From assembly GCA_014377905.1 (NCBI GenBank), contig JACMOQ010000524.1:1-10895 (forward strand): 10,895 nt of DNA, written 5' to 3'. Shown here piece after piece: positions 6,129-10,895 of this stretch. Origin of the DNA: Acetobacteraceae bacterium. Lineage in GTDB: Bacteria; Pseudomonadota; Alphaproteobacteria; Acetobacterales; Acetobacteraceae. Position 1 is the first letter of the stretch. Every line of letters begins with the position of its first letter. The notes under the pieces are model-generated. The model did no database searches. It was not told the origin of the DNA and worked only from the letters and a program-made list of their open reading frames with translations. A program made the translations under genes and the position numbers.

Positions 6129-7589
6129 ATGAAGCGCCAGCTCATTCTGGGGGGCGTGCTGCTCGCGGCGGGCGGCCTTGCGGCGCGTGATGTCGTGCAG
6201 GCGCAAGCGGCGCGCGACGAGGCGCAAGCGCCGGTGGTGAGCTGGGCGCCGACCACCGGCAGCCTGCCGCGCTTCCCCGATTTCGGGCTGTTGCCGCCGC
6301 CGGAAATCTTCACCGCCGAGCGCGTCTTCAAACTGTCGCAGGATTACCCGCGCGCCGAACCGGCGATGGAACCCGCCGTCAAGCAACTGCTGGCTATCGA
6401 TTATAACCGTGACTGGAAGCCCTATGCCAACGGGGCGCTGGCCTATGTGCTGGCGGGCAATATCGAAAACCGCGCGATGCAGAACAGTTTCTATGCCGAA
6501 GACAACAAGATCCGGCACTGGTATCATGTGCCGTGGATGCACTGGGCCGACAATGGCCGCGAAGGCCTGCACGGGCTGACGCCCGAGGGCCCGATCCGGG
6601 CGAAAAGCCTGTCGCCGACGCAGACCAACTGGTGGCAGACCTATGCGCTGGCGATCTACAACGCCCCCGGCGGCAGCGCCATCGGGCGGGTATGGGCCGA
6701 TGCCCAGAACCCCGACCTCACTACGCTGAAGGCGCGCGGCTTCCCGGTCGGCACGGTGGTGGCCAAATTGATGTTCACCACGACACCGGTCAGCGATGCG
6801 CCGTTCCTCAGCAATCCGATCGAATGGCAGGCCTATATCAAGAAGACATTCTCGTTCACGCCGACCGGTTTCCCGATCGCTCCGCGCGAAGTCAATACCG
6901 TGCGGCTTTTGCAGGTCGACATCATGGTCCGCGATTCCCGCGCCGATGCGACCGGCGGCTGGGTCTTCGCCACATATGTCTATAACGGCCTGCAATCGCC
7001 AAAGCGCAGCCCGGGTCAGGCCTTTGACAATCGTTGGCGCAACCTGATGCCTGTCGGACTGATGTGGGGGCAGGATCCGACGGTGACCAGCCATCTGGCG
7101 GGCAATGCCGAGCCGCTGAAGACGATGATCAATCCCGATTTGCAAGAAACCCGGATAAACACCGATCCGGCGCTGCCACCACAGCATCTCGGCTTTGGCC
7201 TACGCCTCAATGGCCCCGCCGACAATTCGCTGTCGTCGTGCAAATCCTGTCATTCGGTCTCGGAATATCCCGATATCTCGCTGGTGCTCCCCTATATCGG
7301 CCCTGGTGACAAGCGGAACCTCATATGCGGCGGCCCCGAATGGATGCGCTGGTTCCGCAACCTGCCGGTCGGTCAGCCGTTCGACAAAGCCTCCAACCCG
7401 CTCGACAACTCCCTCTCGCTGGCAATCAGCATCACCAATTTCCTTGATGCCAAGACCCGGCGCGATGGCGGGTTTAACAGCCTGCAATATTGGCATGGCC
7501 AGCGGCAGATGTCGAAATCCAACCAGCGCGGCGCGGTGCCAGACGGCGGTGACCCGTGTGCCAATGCCAGCATGGTGGCTTCGAAATAG
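6129..7589 (+). CDS. Exported mono-heme c-type cytochrome-like protein, second paralog
   Basis: A protein of 486 residues with the same architecture as the gene at 4289-5701. The signal peptide (MKRQLILGGVLLAAGG, cleavage near VVQAQA) is followed by GSLPRFPDFG, NIENR, YHVPWMHWADNGREGLHGLT, VRLLQVD, ADATGGWVFA and NRWRNLMP. A single CKSCH lies at 371-375, then PEWMRWFRNL. I chose the ATG at 6129 because a GGGGGAG tract lies shortly upstream and a signal peptide follows at once; the frame is open to 5991 but that extension overlaps the SnoaL-like gene. It differs from the first paralog in the signal peptide, in a longer C-terminal tail, and at residues around the His/Trp island (WMHWADN against WQHWGDN). 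It is the third gene of the operon and ends 3 bp from the convergent TIR gene. The pair arose by duplication and could form a heterodimer or act on different substrates; both ideas are inference. Confidence 0.8.
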   Translation: MKRQLILGGVLLAAGGLAARDVVQAQAARDEAQAPVVSWAPTTGSLPRFPDFGLLPPPEIFTAERVFKLSQDYPRAEPAMEPAVKQLLAIDYNRDWKPYANGALAYVLAGNIENRAMQNSFYAEDNKIRHWYHVPWMHWADNGREGLHGLTPEGPIRAKSLSPTQTNWWQTYALAIYNAPGGSAIGRVWADAQNPDLTTLKARGFPVGTVVAKLMFTTTPVSDAPFLSNPIEWQAYIKKTFSFTPTGFPIAPREVNTVRLLQVDIMVRDSRADATGGWVFATYVYNGLQSPKRSPGQAFDNRWRNLMPVGLMWGQDPTVTSHLAGNAEPLKTMINPDLQETRINTDPALPPQHLGFGLRLNGPADNSLSSCKSCHSVSEYPDISLVLPYIGPGDKRNLICGGPEWMRWFRNLPVGQPFDKASNPLDNSLSLAISITNFLDAKTRRDGGFNSLQYWHGQRQMSKSNQRGAVPDGGDPCANASMVASK

Positions 7590-7592
7590 GGA

Positions 7593-9269
7593 TTATGCGA
7601 CCTCAAGCACCTGACTGATTGCAGCCTCGGCAATCTGGCGGTGCGCCGGATCGCCGAACACTCCGAGCCAGGCGAGCGGGTCTCCACCCGGGCTGAGCGC
7701 GTGAAAATCGGCAAGTGCAGCCTTCGCCCCCGCCAGGTCACCCAACAGCGCCTGGCACGCGATCAGCACGATATGATTCATCTGCGCTGCCGGCTTGCGG
7801 CGGATGGCACCGAGCAGCATTGCCGCCGCATCGGCATAGGCACCGTTGCAGAACCGTGTTACCGCCAGCCCCAACACCCTCAACCCACTGTCGGGTGAGA
7901 TTGGGTCGAGCTGCAACGAAAGTTCCAGTTGCTCTGCAGCTGCCGCAGTATGGCCCATCAACAGCCGCACCCAGCCGCTCACCCCCAGTGCCAGCGCCGA
8001 TCCGGGGTTGAGCGCGACAGCACGGTCGGCGAGCTTTGCCACGCTCGGTAGGTTTTCGCCCAGTTGCCAAAGTGGCACAAGCGCACGGGCGACGACTTCG
8101 GGATCGTCGGGCGCGACGCGCAGCGCATGCTTGGCAAATTCAAGCCCGGTGAGACGGTGCCATTCGAGATCCTTGCCCCAGCGCACCAGAACTGCCTGGG
8201 CGTGGCAATCGGCGGCCAGCGATAGCGCCGCGGCATTTTCGGGATCGATGGCCAGCGACTTGTCGAGCAGCGCCAGCGCCTCGCGCACATCGGCTTCAAG
8301 CAGCGAATGGTGCTTGTGCAGGGCGCGCAGATACAGATCGTAACTGCCCGAATCGGTGATCGGCCGTTGCAGCGCACGCTTGATTTCGGCGGTCTGGACC
8401 GTAGGAGCGATCACCCCAGCGACCGCCAACGCCACCCTGTCCTGCAAGGCAAAAACATCTGCGAGCGTATCGTCGAAGCGTTCGCTCCAGATGCGGGTGC
8501 CGGCTTCGGTATCGATAAGGCCCAGCGATATCCGCACCTGCCCGCCGGCCATGCGCACACTGCCTTCCAGCATATAACGCACCCCTAGCCTACGGGCGGC
8601 CTCGCCAGGGCTGATGTTGGAATCGCGCAGCGCCCGGCTGGAGCTGCCGGCAATGACGAACAGTGATTTGATCCGCGACAGCGACGTGGCGATTTCTTCG
8701 ACCATACCGTCGGCGAAATAGTCCTGTTCGGGGTTGCCGGTGATATTGGCGAACGGCATCACCGCGACCGATGGCTTGGTGGTCGCCGGCACGTGTGCCG
8801 GCTTGGCGGGGGCGGCGACAGGCGGTGCCGAAATCAGCGGGTGCTGCCCGACCAGCGTCGCGATGCTTTCCAGCAATTTGCCCCAGCCCGGCGAGGCCGA
8901 GACCACCGCCTCGCCGCGGCCCAGAGCGCAATGGATCTGGTTGAACGGCAGTGGCGGTTCGGTGCCATCGATGCTGTACTGGACCAGCTTGCCGGCCTTA
9001 AGCCCCAGATCGGCCTCGGCCCGCACCCAGTGCGACGCTGCGGCGGCACCCGACCACAGCACCAGCACGGCGCGCGCCGCGCGCAGATGTTCTTCGATAA
9101 CTTCGGCATAGGCGCGGTGCGCCGGCAGCGATTCATCGAACCAGACGTTGTACCCGGCTGCAGGCAAGGCGATGGCGGTGGCCTGGGCAATCTCCGCCGT
9201 CGGTCGTGCATAGGAAATGAAGACGTCGCAGGTAGGATGATCCGCCCTAGGCGTCTGTGCCGCCGTCAT
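7593..9269 (-). CDS. TIR domain / TolB-like / TPR protein
   Basis: A protein of 558 residues, probably cytosolic. Residues 12-140 form a TIR domain of the bacterial TIR_2 type: CDVFISYARPTAEIAQATAI, then YNVWFDESLP, then AVLVLWSGAAAASHWVRAEA. E85 falls where the catalytic glutamate of TIR NADases lies (W-x-x-x-E), so NAD+ cleavage is possible. After an Ala/Pro linker (144-165), residues 167-288 form the TolB/FlgO-like domain seen next to class III adenylate cyclases and winged-helix regulators (SVAVMPFANITGNPEQDYFA, GVRYMLEGSVR, IWSERFDD). Residues 310-558 are TPR-like helical repeats. No cyclase or DNA-binding domain is present. I chose the ATG at 9269, with GAAGGGA about 10 nt upstream; the frame is open to 9473 but that stretch is antisense to the lipoprotein gene. 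It is divergent from the lipoprotein and convergent with the heme operon. It could be a signalling scaffold or a defence-type effector. Confidence 0.85.
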   Translation of the reverse strand: MTAAQTPRADHPTCDVFISYARPTAEIAQATAIALPAAGYNVWFDESLPAHRAYAEVIEEHLRAARAVLVLWSGAAAASHWVRAEADLGLKAGKLVQYSIDGTEPPLPFNQIHCALGRGEAVVSASPGWGKLLESIATLVGQHPLISAPPVAAPAKPAHVPATTKPSVAVMPFANITGNPEQDYFADGMVEEIATSLSRIKSLFVIAGSSSRALRDSNISPGEAARRLGVRYMLEGSVRMAGGQVRISLGLIDTEAGTRIWSERFDDTLADVFALQDRVALAVAGVIAPTVQTAEIKRALQRPITDSGSYDLYLRALHKHHSLLEADVREALALLDKSLAIDPENAAALSLAADCHAQAVLVRWGKDLEWHRLTGLEFAKHALRVAPDDPEVVARALVPLWQLGENLPSVAKLADRAVALNPGSALALGVSGWVRLLMGHTAAAAEQLELSLQLDPISPDSGLRVLGLAVTRFCNGAYADAAAMLLGAIRRKPAAQMNHIVLIACQALLGDLAGAKAALADFHALSPGGDPLAWLGVFGDPAHRQIAEAAISQVLEVA

Positions 9270-9297
9270 CAACGCCCGTCCCTTCGATCCGCCTTTG

Positions 9298-9311
9298 CTT
9301 TGGCACCAAAG
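9298..9311. promoter_or_regulatory. Short inverted repeat between the divergent TIR and lipoprotein genes
   Basis: CTTTGG and its reverse complement CCAAAG are separated by 2 bp (CA), inside the 103-bp gap between the starts at 9269 (minus) and 9373 (plus). It is placed well for a shared operator, but it is short enough that chance cannot be excluded. No clear -35/-10 pair is visible on either strand. Confidence 0.25.
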
Positions 9312-9372
9312 TGGTTCAGGCTCAACTGTGGATAAGGACCGTGACGCCGACTTCACGAAGGATTTTGTCGCA

Positions 9373-9891
9373 ATGAGCCATAGAGGGGTTGTCCTTGTTA
9401 TCCTGCCGGGCTTGGTCGCCGGGCTTGCTGGCTGCACGCCAGCCAAACCGAAGCAGAGCCTTGATGACTTCAAGGCGGCAATGGAGGCAGAGGCTAACCA
9501 GCTTACCGCCGACTATAATTCCGGCGATGTCGGCAAACTTGCGGCGCATTATGCCGATGGCCAGGTGCTTATGGTCGATGGCGCGCCAACGCTCGACGCC
9601 GCCGGCGCCCGCGCGCGCCGCCAGCAGCAGACCAATTTCGATATCACGCTGGCGACATCGGACATCATCGTCGACGCGCCGGCCTCCCAAGACATGGCGA
9701 CGGTACGGTCGACCTGCATCGTCACTGTCACCGACAAACAGACCAAACAGGTGTTGATGACGCAGGCCAACACCTGCCTGCTCGGTTACCGGCGCCAGTC
9801 CGATGGCACGATGAAGGTCAATTGGGGGCTGACCGACCCGACGGTGCCGCACGAGGTAAAGGCGCCGCCATCGCCGCCTGCGGGGCACTAA
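9373..9891 (+). CDS. Lipoprotein with NTF2/SnoaL-like (DUF4440-type) domain
   Basis: A protein of 172 residues. A type II signal peptide (MSHRGVVLVILPGLVAGLAG) ends in a lipobox LAGC with the lipidated cysteine at residue 21, so it is probably anchored in an envelope membrane facing the periplasm. The mature part opens with a helix (LDDFKAAMEAEANQLTADYN) and continues SGDVGKLAAHYADGQVLMVD and then a strand-rich half ending in VNWGLTDPTVPHEV. This is the pattern of DUF4440/SnoaL-like NTF2-fold proteins. I chose the ATG at 9373, with AAGGA 10 nt upstream and an immediate signal peptide; the frame is open to 9295. It is divergent from the TIR gene and the last gene before IS copy B, 46 bp away. 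It is the second NTF2-fold protein in the cargo. Role unknown. Confidence 0.8.
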   Translation: MSHRGVVLVILPGLVAGLAGCTPAKPKQSLDDFKAAMEAEANQLTADYNSGDVGKLAAHYADGQVLMVDGAPTLDAAGARARRQQQTNFDITLATSDIIVDAPASQDMATVRSTCIVTVTDKQTKQVLMTQANTCLLGYRRQSDGTMKVNWGLTDPTVPHEVKAPPSPPAGH

Positions 9892-9937
9892 CCGCCAGCG
9901 CCAGTTGCAGCGCGTCGGCAATCCGATAGCCCGACAG

Positions 9938-10777
9938 GGCGCTGTCAGACCAATGTGGCACAGCGCGGGTAGCGATGGTAGCGCACGGATATGAGCCGCA
10001 AATCCAGGGCCAAGCCCCCTACCCCGTTTCGCTATTTCAACAGCTCGCCCGAGGTGATCCGGCTGGTGGTGATGATGTACGTGAAATACCCCTTGTCGTT
10101 GCGGAACGTCGAGGACCTGCTGGCCGAACGCGGCATCGATATCTGCCATGAGACGGTGCGGTTCTGGTGGAACCGGTTCGGCCCGATGTTCGCCGCTGAG
10201 ATCCGCCGGAAACGGGTCGACCGAGTTCGGCAGGTGACGCAATGGCGATGGCACCTTGATGAGGTCTATGTGAAGATCGGCGGCGAGATGCATTACCTGT
10301 GGCGTGCCGTCGATCACGAAGGCGAAGTGCTGGAATCCTACGCCACGAAAACCCGCGACAAGGCCGCGGCGTTGAGCTTTCTCAAGCGTATGATGAAACG
10401 GCACGGCAGGCCGAAGATGATCGTCACCGACAAGCTTCGCTCCTACGGCGCAGCGATGAAGGAGATCGGCAATGCCGATACCCAGGAGACCGGTCGCTGG
10501 GTGAACAATCGGGCCGAGAATTCACATCAGCCCTTCCGACGACGAGAGCGGGCGATGCTGCGGTTTCGACGAATGCACACGTTGCAGAAATTCAGCTCGG
10601 TCCATGCTTCCGTTCACAACCACTTCAACCAGGAACGCCACCTCATCAAGCGGCAAGATTACAAAGCCCAGCGCTCCGCAGCTCTTGCGGAGTGGCGGGC
10701 AGTCGCGAGCTAGCCGCAGGGCGGTTTGCGGATTCCCGCGACCACCGGAGACGAGTTGCAGTTAGACTGACAGCACC
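9938..10777 (+). mobile_element. IS6-family insertion sequence, copy B
   Basis: Also exactly 840 bp. The left tip is GGCGCTGTCAGACC. The right tip, read inward, is GGTGCTGTCAGTCT; 11 of 14 positions match, a better repeat pair than in copy A. The transposase gene occupies 9991-10713, starting 53 bp inside the left tip just as in copy A. The flanks are CCCGACAG (left) and TACAGCCT (right), so no 8-bp target duplication is visible. It has interrupted an IS3-type transposase gene, of which only the right part remains in the window. Confidence 0.9.
9991..10713 (+). CDS. IS6-family transposase (copy B)
   Basis: A DDE transposase of 240 residues with the N-terminal DNA-binding region and catalytic core intact: D90 in WHLDEVYVKI, D147 in VTDKLRSY, E176 in NNRAENSHQP. 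It has the usual V107 and K148 where copy A has G and R, so of the two it is the more likely to be active. About 90% identical to copy A by residue count (25 differences, scattered). It could act on the tips of both copies, since these differ by only a few bases. Confidence 0.93.
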   Translation: MSRKSRAKPPTPFRYFNSSPEVIRLVVMMYVKYPLSLRNVEDLLAERGIDICHETVRFWWNRFGPMFAAEIRRKRVDRVRQVTQWRWHLDEVYVKIGGEMHYLWRAVDHEGEVLESYATKTRDKAAALSFLKRMMKRHGRPKMIVTDKLRSYGAAMKEIGNADTQETGRWVNNRAENSHQPFRRRERAMLRFRRMHTLQKFSSVHASVHNHFNQERHLIKRQDYKAQRSAALAEWRAVAS

Positions 10778-10831
10778 TACAGCCTCCTGTTTGAACTCAA
10801 GCGTATACCGCGCCCGCACTCCGTCTTTCAT
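10778..10831 (-). pseudogene. IS3-type transposase OrfA, 5' fragment cut by IS copy B
   Basis: Read on the minus strand from ATG 10831, the 18 codons MKDGVRARYTLEFKQEAV run straight into the right tip of IS copy B. RYTLEFKQEAV is the characteristic opening of the OrfA helix-turn-helix protein of IS3-family elements. An AAGGGG tract upstream could be its ribosome-binding site. The rest of OrfA is not found on the other side of copy B (9892-9937), so the interruption was accompanied by a deletion or rearrangement. Translation would continue into the IS end and stop at 10646, giving a 61-residue chimera of no likely function. Confidence 0.65.
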
Positions 10832-10895
10832 TCCTGATACCCCTTCGGTGGTCTGATCCTATCAGCCAAGGGAGACGTCAGGCAGGGGCAAGGTC

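Larger units (their letters stand above)
2547..10777 (+). mobile_element. Pseudo-compound transposon-like region bounded by directly repeated IS6 copies
   Basis: Copies A and B lie in direct orientation around 6551 bp of cargo (3387-9937). IS6-family elements are known to mobilise intervening DNA as a circle of cargo plus one IS copy, or through cointegrates, and direct orientation is their typical arrangement. Against a recent event, the two copies differ at about 10% of transposase residues and no outer target duplication is seen. Whether this region moves now, or only records past recombination, cannot be decided from the window. Confidence 0.5.

Noticed and set aside
6048..7187. Minus-strand frame of 379 codons
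   Set aside because: Antisense to the second heme protein in GC-rich sequence. Low-complexity Arg/Gly-rich product, and a similar shadow exists opposite the first paralog.
7587..7596. Terminator between the convergent heme operon and TIR gene
   Set aside because: Only 3 bp separate the stop codons and no hairpin is visible nearby.
9322..10404. Long minus-strand frame of 360 codons across IS copy B
   Set aside because: Most of it is antisense to the copy B transposase, with a matching antisense frame in copy A (2570-3013); a shadow of the coding strand.

Overview
The window looks like an accessory, insertion-sequence-rich stretch of a GC-rich alphaproteobacterium, most likely a sphingomonad. 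The best pointers are a PEPxxW-type PEP-CTERM sorting tail of the kind common in Sphingomonadales, a TIR/TolB-like/TPR protein, and IS6-family elements. No rRNA, tRNA, CRISPR array or replication gene was seen. The taxonomic call is an inference.

Layout. Positions 1-382 hold no convincing gene but carry an orphan IS6-type terminal repeat (231-247) and a 16-bp palindrome (292-307). Next is a divergent pair. On the minus strand is a secreted PEP-CTERM protein gene (1320 down to 529) whose sorting tail (568-383) has been put out of frame by an apparent one-base loss. On the plus strand is a six-transmembrane LuxR-type regulator (1440-2378). A perfect 24-bp palindrome lies between their starts. 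A solitary IS6-type right end (about 2447-2516) follows, and 30 bp later comes a complete 840-bp IS6-family element (copy A, 2547-3386).

From 3387 to 9937 there is a 6.55-kb cargo. It holds a nucleoside 2-deoxyribosyltransferase-like enzyme (3514-4140), a tight three-gene operon, a TIR-TolB-like-TPR protein on the minus strand (9269-7593), and a divergent NTF2/SnoaL-like lipoprotein (9373-9891). The operon encodes two paralogous exported mono-heme proteins (4289-5701 and 6129-7589) with a small SnoaL-like protein gene between them (5723-6094). A second 840-bp IS6-family element in the same orientation (copy B, 9938-10777) closes the cargo. To its right is the first 18 codons of an IS3-type transposase gene cut off by the element (10831-10778).

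How it fits together. Two IS6-family copies in direct orientation around unrelated cargo is the layout of a pseudo-compound transposon. However, the copies differ at 25 of 240 transposase residues and no 8-bp target duplication is visible at any end. The arrangement therefore looks old, or built by recombination between different elements. The paralog/SnoaL/paralog operon is the most coherent functional unit: two secreted heme proteins and an NTF2-fold protein under one probable promoter. I do not recognise its function. The TIR-TolB-TPR protein and the deoxyribosyltransferase-like enzyme are both predicted to act on nucleosides or nucleotides, but nothing in the sequence shows that they work together.
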